Below are positions 1 through 7,900 of a stretch of 64,000 bases of DNA, piece by piece; the first letter of the stretch is position 1, and every line of letters begins with the position of its first letter. The DNA is from Laspinema sp. D2d (lineage in GTDB: Bacteria > Cyanobacteriota > Cyanobacteriia > Cyanobacteriales > Laspinemataceae). Location: positions 2,540 through 66,539 of the forward strand of contig NZ_JAMXFC010000017.1 of the NCBI RefSeq assembly GCF_025370755.1, in the 5' to 3' direction. Made by a program: the position numbers and the translations under genes. Under the pieces are notes generated by a model. That model was not told the DNA's origin. It was given only the letters and a program-made list of their open reading frames with translations, and did no database searches.

Positions 1-294
1 ACAGGAGGATTAGCTTCCACTTGGGGAATATCTTCGTTCAATACAGGAGGATTAGCTTCCACTTGGGGAATATCTTCGTTTAATACAGGAGAATTAGCTT
101 CTACTTGGGGATTGTTAGCTTCCACTTCTGGAGTATTCCCGTTCACTTCTGGATTGTCAGCTTCCGATTCTGGATTATTAGCTTCCAATTCGGGATTATT
201 AGCTTCCAATTCGGGAGTATTCCCGTTTACTTCTGAATTGTCAGCTTCCAATGCTGGATTATTAGCTTCCAATTCGGGATTATTAACTTCCAAT
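1..294. repeat. In-frame tandem repeats (21/42/84 bp) inside the adhesin gene
   Basis: Units of 42 bp lie at 1-42, 43-84 and 85-126; the first two differ at one base. An 84-bp unit is then duplicated at 127-210 and 211-294 with only a few changes. The whole tract is built on a 21-bp sub-unit, so each step encodes a multiple of 7 residues of the type ELEANNP (minus strand). Period and reading frame are preserved throughout, so unit gain or loss would change linker length without a frameshift. Confidence 0.9.
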
Positions 295-1622
295 TCTGTG
301 GAGTCTTCTCCTTCCACTTCTGGAGTGGGTATTCCTATACTGACTGCTAGATTAAAAATATCACTAAGGGCGAAATTACCATCAGATGCGGTGACTTTAA
401 TATTCACACTGCCGACATGATTTTCGATGGGGGTTCCGCTAAAGGTGCGAGTTGTGGTATCAAAGATTAACCAAGAGGGTAAATCGCTGCCATCTTCTAA
501 GGTAGCGGAATAACTGAGGGGATTACCATCGGGGTCGTTGAAGGTATCTGCCGGAATAGTAAAGTTAAATAGAGTGGATACGGTTGCGGTTAAATCGGCG
601 ATCGCATTCACAAGTACGGGAGGATTATTGGGGCGATCGTTATCGGTGATATTTACCGTGATTGGATTAATGCTAATTCCATTATAATTCGGGTCGGTAG
701 ATGTTGCGGCATGAGTAATCGTTGCCACATGGTTTCCTTCTACAAGATTATCATCAATAGCAACAATTTCCACGGTTTGAGGTGCATTCCAATTCTCTGG
801 AGTGAATATCACAGAATTAACCCCGGTTGTCGTTTGAATATCGGGATTAATCGTAATTGTTACATCTGCCGTGGGTGGGTTTGTTAAAACTACCGTACAA
901 GTATCCGTTGCACCCCCTTCTGTCACCGTCGTAATGCCATCAGACTCGGTGATAATGGCACTATACCAAGCTAAACTAAAATTATCGATCGCCAATCCGT
1001 GGTCATTTCCCACATCATTAAGGGTTACCCACCGAATCCACAGCGTTTGATTATTATCCCACGTTAAATCATGGATTGTCCCCCCCAGATTGGGAAGCAA
1101 ACCCTCTGTGTTTCCATTGACTTCACCCGCCGTTTCCGTCGCGATTGGGGAAGTAAAATCAAAATTTCCCCCGAGGTTAGTCCAAGTAGTAACCGTCTCA
1201 AATGTTGCTCCCAATCCATACTCTAATCTCCTCGTTTGCGGCGTTGAATTTGCCCCACTTCGCCATTGTTCCCCATCAAAATCCAAGGTGATACTATTGA
1301 TGGGTAAACCTGTGGTATTCGTTGCAGCAAAAGCAATCCATCCGGCAACTTGTTCGGGGTCCGGATTGTCAAAATAAGGACCACCTGAACCCAGTCCTCC
1401 CAAAGCGCGATCAAGCTCATTGGGTAATCCATAACTATAAAAACTCCCTTTATTACTTGAGCCATGATTCGCATCATAAAGGGAAATTGCGGTTCCCGGT
1501 TGCGGTTGACGAAATAGAGACCATCCTGGCAAGGTAGAATGATTACTCCAGGCATTATTTGTCCCATTTGTTGCTAGAGAATCAAAATTTTGAAAGTAAG
1601 CACCCTGAAACGTGATCGCCAT
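1..1622 (-). CDS. Large surface/adhesin-like protein, 5' (N-terminal) part
   Basis: The frame stays open from an ATG at 1622 to the window edge, so this is the N-terminal ~540 residues of a longer protein. A strong GGAGG ribosome site lies 5-10 bases before the ATG. The order is: an N-terminal ~230-residue module resembling PEP-CTERM/exosortase-type beta-sandwich regions; a Calx-beta-like module (residues ~240-330, with VTEGGATD, FTPENWN and NITDND); a cadherin-like/He-PIG module (~335-430, with DPDGNPLSY and SGTP); then a Glu/Asn/Pro repeat tract up to the edge. No signal peptide is visible, as is common in cyanobacterial RTX/type I-secreted proteins. An extracellular adhesion role is inferred. 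The C-terminus, where RTX or FG-GAP repeats might lie, is outside the window. Confidence 0.8.
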   Translation of the reverse strand, partial: MAITFQGAYFQNFDSLATNGTNNAWSNHSTLPGWSLFRQPQPGTAISLYDANHGSSNKGSFYSYGLPNELDRALGGLGSGGPYFDNPDPEQVAGWIAFAATNTTGLPINSITLDFDGEQWRSGANSTPQTRRLEYGLGATFETVTTWTNLGGNFDFTSPIATETAGEVNGNTEGLLPNLGGTIHDLTWDNNQTLWIRWVTLNDVGNDHGLAIDNFSLAWYSAIITESDGITTVTEGGATDTCTVVLTNPPTADVTITINPDIQTTTGVNSVIFTPENWNAPQTVEIVAIDDNLVEGNHVATITHAATSTDPNYNGISINPITVNITDNDRPNNPPVLVNAIADLTATVSTLFNFTIPADTFNDPDGNPLSYSATLEDGSDLPSWLIFDTTTRTFSGTPIENHVGSVNIKVTASDGNFALSDIFNLAVSIGIPTPEVEGEDSTELEVNNPELEANNPALEADNSEVNGNTPELEANNPELEANNPESEADNPEVNGNTPEVEANNPQVEANSPVLNEDIPQVEANPPVLNEDIPQVEANPP

Positions 1623-1918
1623 GACAATTCCTCCGAGTTACTCCTGAGATTAATAAGTATTTACGGGTTACCGAACTCAAGTAAAAATCAGCCCATAGAG
1701 GCCGATTAAGTTTGACGGTGTTTTTCACCGCTATTTCCCGCTCAACCGGATCCAGTTGGGTAAACGATTCCCGAGAAAATCCGCACTCTGCCTATTTTAA
1801 TCGCCCCGGGGAAATAGCACAAACCTGTCGCGTGATATTGCAGATAGAAAACTCGGCTTTGTCTTGCCCGGACTTTCCGAACGCCCTAGCAGATTTTCCA
1901 GGAAATCTTCCCGATTGC

Positions 1919-2311
1919 TCAAGCAATTTGATAAATATAAGCATCATCAACCCACATCCGATTAGACAACAAATTGTTAGTCATTCTTCTCCCAGATAAT
2001 TTGAAATTACCCTCTTGTTGCAACTGACGTAAGGCTTTAATTAATTCATCGTTAGGGCTGACTGCTACAAGCCCAGTCCAATCCATTTTTAATTCGGGTT
2101 CCACCTGTCTAAATACTACCATTATTTCCTTATAGGTGTGTAGCGTTCCTTTTTGATCACATAGAGGAGAAGTCAGCATGAGCCGCCAGGATTCTCTTTC
2201 TGAAGAATAGAGCCATAGCGCTGAATCGACCGATAGACCGGCTGCATTCAGTGCATCTATGAGTCTTTTTCCTTCTTCTATTTCTTGATTTACCAATGTT
2301 GCTGTAGCCAT
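1919..2311 (-). CDS. Hypothetical protein, partner of the HEPN gene
   Basis: A 130-residue protein whose start overlaps the end of the upstream HEPN gene by 22 bases, so the two are probably co-translated. It is mixed alpha/beta in appearance: an N-terminal helix (EIEEGKRLIDAL), a strand-rich middle (SWRLMLTSP, IMVVFRQVE) and a basic C-terminal part with WVDDAYIYQI at the end. No nucleotidyltransferase GS...D motif is present, so this is not the usual MNT partner of HEPN proteins. Function not recognised. By context it could be a toxin-antitoxin or stress-module component, which is inference only. Confidence 0.65.
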   Translation of the reverse strand: MATATLVNQEIEEGKRLIDALNAAGLSVDSALWLYSSERESWRLMLTSPLCDQKGTLHTYKEIMVVFRQVEPELKMDWTGLVAVSPNDELIKALRQLQQEGNFKLSGRRMTNNLLSNRMWVDDAYIYQIA

Positions 2312-2700
2312 TGTAAAACTCCGTGAGTAGGGTCTTTAATTGACTGGTAAATATCGATGGTTTTTTGTTTACTATGTTTTTGGTAACGACTTTCTTCGTT
2401 CCACTGTATCACACTTAGCCATCGAGAATTAAAATCTGGATTTTTAAGGTGAAACTTGAGTTCATTCTCCAGTTGAGCAACTTTGACTAGCTTTTCCAAG
2501 TCGTGGGTGTAACTGTCAAGAACAGTTTTTTTGTCAGGAAAATCAAATTTTTGCGTTTTTCGGGCAATGCAAGCCTTTAACGCGCATTCAATAACATAAC
2601 CACTCAGATAATACGCGCCAGAGTATTGACGATTGTTGATCAACACTTCTACTTCTTTCAGCCGCATGAGTGCGATGGTTTTCAAATCTTGCCTATTCAA
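2290..2700 (-). CDS. HEPN domain-containing protein
   Basis: A 136-residue all-helical protein. The segment YYLSGYVIECALKACIA (about residues 30-46) followed by HDLEKLVK (~76-83) is the recognisable core of the HEPN family, which includes RNases and nucleotidyltransferase-associated proteins in toxin-antitoxin and defence modules. The canonical catalytic R-X4-6-H is not obvious. The nearest candidate is R-X3-H in SRYQKH, so RNase activity cannot be assumed. It is the first gene of a two-gene unit with the overlapping hypothetical gene downstream. A MITE-like repeat sits about 55 bp upstream of its start. Confidence 0.75.
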   Translation of the reverse strand: MNRQDLKTIALMRLKEVEVLINNRQYSGAYYLSGYVIECALKACIARKTQKFDFPDKKTVLDSYTHDLEKLVKVAQLENELKFHLKNPDFNSRWLSVIQWNEESRYQKHSKQKTIDIYQSIKDPTHGVLQWLQQHW

Positions 2701-2754
2701 AAAATTAGGAGACCTCCTAAAAAATCGTTTTATCTATTTTACTACAGATTTTGC

Positions 2755-2842
2755 CCAGGACTTACGCATATTGGGGAAATTCACCCTAAATGTAGGGGCG
2801 ATTCGCGAATCGCCCCTACATTTAGAGGTAATGCGTAAGCCC
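2755..2842. mobile_element. MITE-like element, ~88 bp
   Basis: The outer ends are imperfect inverted repeats built on GGACTTACGCAT (left) and ATGCGTAAGCCC (right). The centre is a perfect palindrome, ATGTAGGGGCGATTCG / CGAATCGCCCCTACAT. It carries no ORF. This architecture is typical of small non-autonomous transposon derivatives in cyanobacteria. The parent transposase is not in the window. Confidence 0.7.
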
Positions 2843-2863
2843 TATTGCCGTTGAAGCAGGGGG

Positions 2864-2892
2864 AAGGAACTGCGTTTTTTCGGCAGTTCCTT
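2864..2892 (-). terminator. Hairpin at the 3' end of the dual-OB gene
   Basis: A perfect 10-bp stem, AAGGAACTGC / GCAGTTCCTT, with a 9-nt loop begins at the stop codon of the minus-strand dual-OB gene. No U-run follows on the minus strand, so intrinsic termination is plausible but not certain. It may mainly stabilise the mRNA 3' end. Confidence 0.45.
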
Positions 2893-3587
2893 TAGAGTTC
2901 AATAACACCGGCGATTAATTTCCAACAGGGTGGTTCTCCTTCCCAGTTTGGAGGTGCCCAAGGCATACCGAGACTGACGGTTACGAGGCAATTAGGGACG
3001 GTTATGAGGCAATTAGGGGAGGGTGGATACCTAGAATTTAATTTGTGGACGAATTCTGGATCGGTAATCGGGGCTTTTTCTAGTTTGCATCCATTGGCGG
3101 TTTCTATTGTTCCTTTCCATTTAGTTTGTCCTTTGTCATTAGGATCCCTATGGATGGAAAACTTGTTTGTTTTTACCAGTTGGAGGGTGCGACGTTGATC
3201 CAAGGGGAGCTTTTTTAAGTCGGAAGGATTAACGTATTTTCGGGAATTATGGAGGATATATTCAAAGTTCAAACACTCCCTGGGGATATCAGTGATGTTG
3301 GCTTTTCCTAAACAGTTCCATTGGCCGGGTAGAATAGATAGGTTTTCACATTCAAAGCCGAAATTCGGTCCGGTATCGTCTAGGCGGATTTCTAAAATAT
3401 CGAGTAATTCCGGTTCTCTGCCTTGGACGAGTCGAACAAATCTAGGAACTCTTCCATCTTTGGGGTTTAGGCTATCATCGCAGACGGGACGAATCCATCG
3501 GCCAGTATCATAGTCAATTCCAGCGATACAGCGTTCCTGGTGTTTCCAGGAGTTCGCCAAACAGATAATTCTTCTCACAGATGACAT
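2892..3587 (-). CDS. Dual OB domain-containing protein
   Basis: About 231 residues. The N-terminal motif (IICLANSWKH, RCIAGIDYDTGRWIRPV) is characteristic of proteins annotated as dual OB (DuOB) domain proteins, predicted tandem OB folds likely to bind nucleic acid. The start is placed at the ATG of MSSVRR; an in-frame ATG 18 bases upstream is also possible. The gene overlaps the end of the upstream DUF488 gene by about 13 bases, making it the last of three overlapping minus-strand genes. A nucleic-acid repair, modification or defence role is inferred from domain type and DUF488 linkage. The biochemical function is unknown. Confidence 0.7.
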   Translation of the reverse strand: MSSVRRIICLANSWKHQERCIAGIDYDTGRWIRPVCDDSLNPKDGRVPRFVRLVQGREPELLDILEIRLDDTGPNFGFECENLSILPGQWNCLGKANITDIPRECLNFEYILHNSRKYVNPSDLKKLPLDQRRTLQLVKTNKFSIHRDPNDKGQTKWKGTIETANGCKLEKAPITDPEFVHKLNSRYPPSPNCLITVPNCLVTVSLGMPWAPPNWEGEPPCWKLIAGVIEL

Positions 3588-4021
3588 ATTTTCACGTCCC
3601 CCCATTTTCCGTTGAGGTATTCCGCGATGAGGCGGCGATGGCAGTGATGCGGTTTGGCTTCACTACAGAGTAAACAGGCTCCATCAAGCTGTTGTGGCGT
3701 CACTTTTTTCTCGATTTTCCGAGTCTCAATCAGGTGCAAGAATTTCTGCTCATAAATCGACCAATCCCCTTTATTTTTTTTATACTCATCCAAAATATCT
3801 TTGGTGGGGGCTAAGTCTAAAATATGAAGATAGTCGATGTCGGCGATGGTTTTCAAAAAGTATTGCAGGTCGTGTTTCTTGGCAAATCCCGCTAGTTGGG
3901 AGACATTATTTAATCGAGTATCGATAATGCGTCTGACTCCAGCTTGTTTGAGGGTGGTAAAAAAGGTTTCTGCACTCTTTTGGGTAAAACCAATGGTAAA
4001 TAAATTTACGTTATCTGTCAT
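3575..4021 (-). CDS. DUF488 family protein (second copy)
   Basis: About 148 residues from the ATG of MTDNVNLFTIGF; a tandem ATG one codon upstream and an ORF extension to 4051 also exist. The family signature is clear: NLFTIGFTQKSAE at the N-terminus, IIDTRLN in the middle, and the Cys-rich C-terminal CSEAKPHHCHRRLIAEYL. The conserved C-X6-C-H-R is a likely functional centre. The start overlaps the 3' end of the first DUF488 gene by about 11 bases, indicating translational coupling. The sequence is clearly diverged from its neighbour (TIGF against TIGH), so the two may form a heteromeric pair rather than a recent duplication. Confidence 0.8.
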   Translation of the reverse strand: MTDNVNLFTIGFTQKSAETFFTTLKQAGVRRIIDTRLNNVSQLAGFAKKHDLQYFLKTIADIDYLHILDLAPTKDILDEYKKNKGDWSIYEQKFLHLIETRKIEKKVTPQQLDGACLLCSEAKPHHCHRRLIAEYLNGKWGDVKICHL

Positions 4022-4661
4022 CATCTTCGGTATTTTTATCGATGTAGGCAATTTGGTCTCCTTGCAATTGATAGGCTGTCTTTAAACAGTCTTCTCGGGT
4101 TGGCAAGTCGTTATTGGGTTCTGCAAACAAGGAAAGTTGAATGGGTTGATTCTTGGGATTATCTTGATATTCGCTTAATCCCTGTTTAACGAGCATTCTT
4201 TCTTCTAAATCCTGATGCGGTTCCAATTGGCCGGTTTTCAAGATGTGGTTAATCTCAAGATTGTGCTGTCGCAGATGTTGACAGACTAAGATGGCGCGAT
4301 GGCAAGTAAGGGGGTCTTGTTCGGCACACATGAGGGAAATTTTATGGGTGTTTAACCCGGTGAGTATCCGGTTAAGTCCGGCTTGAAAATCTGGGGTGGC
4401 TGCAATTTTTTCATAAAGGGCTTTTCCCTCGATATAACAGTCAGGGTTGCTGGGTCTTGCACCTAATTCTTGGCCTAGAAAAACATATTTAATGCCTGCT
4501 CGTTCTAGGGATTCTTTGAGGAGGGTGCGGTTAAAGTGGGGTAAGTATCGACTGTAGGGATGAGAACGAACATCTGCTAACGCATCGATTTGATGCTGTT
4601 GCAGGAGATGGATAAATATGTCTATGTCGTGATTTGAATGGCCGATGGTGAATAAGTTCAT
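4011..4661 (-). CDS. DUF488 family protein (first copy)
   Basis: About 216 residues. The start is set at the ATG of MNLFTIGHS because an AGGAG ribosome site lies 8-9 bases upstream; the ORF itself extends to 4742. Family signatures are NLFTIGHSNHD at the start, ALADVRSHPYSR, LGQELGARP, and CAEQDPLTCHRAILVC (C-X7-C-H-R). A ~75-residue C-terminal extension (after HILKTGQLEPH) contains a PIQLSLF segment and an acidic tail, absent from the second copy. First gene of the DUF488-DUF488-dual-OB operon. Molecular function of the family is not established. Confidence 0.85.
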   Translation of the reverse strand: MNLFTIGHSNHDIDIFIHLLQQHQIDALADVRSHPYSRYLPHFNRTLLKESLERAGIKYVFLGQELGARPSNPDCYIEGKALYEKIAATPDFQAGLNRILTGLNTHKISLMCAEQDPLTCHRAILVCQHLRQHNLEINHILKTGQLEPHQDLEERMLVKQGLSEYQDNPKNQPIQLSLFAEPNNDLPTREDCLKTAYQLQGDQIAYIDKNTEDDDR

Positions 4662-4921
4662 CAAGATGACTCCTAGGATTAACGAGGGCAGAAATGGTTG
4701 ATTCTTCTCATGTTTTATTTGGGGCTTTGAGTTGAGACTCAATGACGGGTTTTAATTAATTTTAGCCATATATTCTAGCGCATAACTATTCATTTTGTCA
4801 ATCTCCTCTAACTTTTAAAAATTAAAGTGAGAGAAACAAGGGCTGCCGTAGGGTCAGGTTCAGAATGATTGAGACGGGCCGATCGCAATCAAAGGGGGGG
4901 ATTTCAAGGGTTATGCTGGGG

Positions 4922-7900
4922 TTATTTTAAGGGTAACTCGATCGCAAATTCTGCCCCGACACCTTCAGTCGAAGAAAAGCGCAGGGTTCCTTGATGATTT
5001 TCGGTGACAATTTGATAGCTGGTTGATAATCCCATGCCGGTTCCTTTACCGATCGCCTTGGTTGTAAAGAAGGGATTAAATACCTTTTCTTGAACCAATC
5101 GTTTCATACCAATGCCATTATCTTGAATGGCAATCAAAACCCGATTTGGAAGTAAAAGTCCCGTTCTCACCGTAATACAGCCTACATAATCAGATAGAGA
5201 TTCAGGAGTTAAGCGATTTCGCCGTTCTTCAATGGCCTCTATCGCATTCATTAATAGATTCATAAATACCTGATTCAGCAGACTGCTATAACATTCAACG
5301 AGGGGTAAGTTGCCATAATGTTTAATAACCTGAATCTCTGGAACTCTTCCATGTCCTTTTAAGCGATTGTGTAAAATCATTAAGGTACTGTCCAGATTTT
5401 CATGGAGGTCTACCGCTTTTAAATCGGCTTCATCTAACCGGGAAAAGGTCCGCAGAGACTTGACAATATCGCGAATCCGCGAGGCTCCATTTTTCATGGA
5501 GTTAATAATTTTAGGGAAATCACTGATGAGAAAATCTAATTCCATCTCTTCAATGAATTCCGTAATCTCATTGAGGGGACGGGGATAAGACTGTTGGTAA
5601 AGCTGAATCAGTTCTAACAACTTATCGGTGTAGTCCGAGGCATAAGTTAAATTGCCATAAATGAAACTCACGGGGTTATTAATTTCATGGGCAACCCCAG
5701 CGACTAACTGACCGAGGCTGGACATTTTTTCGGCTTGAATTAACTGGACTTGAGTATCTTGCAGTTCGCGATAGGCTTGTTGTAGTTCTTGGCTTTTGGC
5801 TTGAGAATCTTGGTAGAGTTGGGCTTGATAAATGGCGATCGCCACCTGAGTTCCAATGCTGTGCAACAATTCCAGTTCATCATCTCGCCAGGGGCGATCG
5901 CTGGCGATTCTGCCCATTTCTAAGCCCCCCATTTGCACCCCTGCGGTATGAATGGGTAAAATTAAATAGGTTCCTAATCCTGCTTGTTGACACCAGGTTT
6001 TTAAGGGTTGATCGCTAGAATCAGCTACCGGATCTAAGCGATATATTTTTCCTTCTAAAATCTGTTCTATGAGTTGAGGATAATTATCCATCGAATAGGA
6101 ACCCAGCCAACTTTCTAACTGGGGATTTTTTTGTTCTTTAACCACTTCTAAAGTGTGAGGGTCAGTGTCTGGGTGATACCAAACAAAGGTACAAATATCT
6201 ACTTCTAGTTCGGCAAAAATTGCATTGACAGCGTTCTGCAAAATGGTATCCAGATCAAGAGTATTGCGAATTTCCGTACTGATATGATTCAATAATTGAG
6301 TGCGCTTGAGCAACGCTTGAAGTCGCACTTCGGCTTGTTTGCGATCGGTTATATCCCGAATTATGGATAACACATCCTCCCCACACAATGAAAAACGCGC
6401 TTCGTAGTTTCGCACTCCCTCCGGCATCACAAGCTCGTATTCAAATAACTGCATCTGTTGAGTCTTTAACGTGGTTTCAATGAGCTGTGCGGTCGGTTGT
6501 GCAAGAAACTCGGGCAAAATTTCATATATAGTTTTGCTGAGAAATTGCTCCGGGGGTACTAAGGGGGTCATTTGTGGTGAGCATTTATAATCGAGGAAGA
6601 CTTTATCCCGGCTGTAGCGCAACATCATATCAGGTATGGCTTCTAGCAGGGCGCGAGTCTGTACTTCACTGTCTTGCAAAGCTTTTTCTGCGGCTTTTCG
6701 GGCAGTAATGTCAGCTAGAATTGACCAAATATATTGTCTCCCATCCGACCCCTCAATCTTTAACCCAATCAGTTCTACCGGAACCCGATGCCCTTGTTTA
6801 TGGATATATTCTTTTTGATAAGGACCATATCTTTTGGTCGTTTGGAGCAAGTCTAATTGAAACTCCTCAGCTTCGTTATACTCTTCCGGGGTTAAGTCCC
6901 AGTAACTTAGCTGATTTAATTCTGCCAGTGTATAGCCGGTGATAGTAGAAGCAGCGGCATTCGCTTCGAGAAATTGACCCTGGATATCATTGAGGATAAT
7001 CCCCAAGGGACAAAGTTCAAAGAGCGATCGCAGCTTTTCCTCACTGGTTCGCAAGGCGGCTTCAGCTTGGATGCGATCGGTGATATCCTCAAAGATAGCT
7101 ACAATCCCCATGACCTGACCCGTGCGATCGTGCAGGGGAATTTTTGTGGTTTCCACCCAAATTTTACTCCCATCCGGGTTCTGCACGGTTTCGATTAACT
7201 TGAGTAGCGGGCGATCGCTCATCATCACATCGCGATCGCAGTTTTTGTAATGGGTTGCTTCTTCTGGACTCAGACAAAAATCATCATCGGTTTTACCGAC
7301 AAACTCCTCGGGATTGCTTCCGTTAAACGCATTGACAAAGGCTTGATTACAGCCTAACACCACACTATGACGATCTTTCCAAACGACCGACTGTGGCAAG
7401 GCATCCAGAATCGTTCTTAACAATTCTCGGGACTGATCTAGTTCATTTTCCGTCCTGGCACGTTCGGTAATATCCATTGTCGTCCCAAACATTCGCACCA
7501 CTTGATTCTCCTGAAACTCCAGTTCAGCGCGAACATTAATATATCGCACTTCCCCATCAGGACGGAGGATGCGAATATCAAAGTTTTGAGGAATCCCTGC
7601 CTGGGCTTCCCTAACCCGGGCTTGTAGGAAGGCGCGATCATCGGGATAAATTTGTTCCAAATGTTCAGTCCAGCTAGGTTCTGGCTGGTCTGGATTCATG
7701 CCAAAAGTGCGAAAAACCTCATCAGACCAAGTGAGTTTCTGAGTGGAAACATCAATCGACCAGTTGCCCAGATGGGCGACTTTTTGGGCTTTTTGCAGTT
7801 GTTCGGTGAGTTCAAATAGCGCTAGTTCATTAGCTTTGCGATCGCTCACATCACTATGAAGCCCAATAAACCGCACTGGGTTATTTTTATCATCCCACTC

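Noticed and set aside
1-294. CRISPR-like repeat array
   Set aside because: Repeats are contiguous without unique spacers and stay in the protein reading frame.
1712-1999. 95-codon ORF between the adhesin and the HEPN partner gene
   Set aside because: No ribosome site; overlaps the end of a better gene; random composition.
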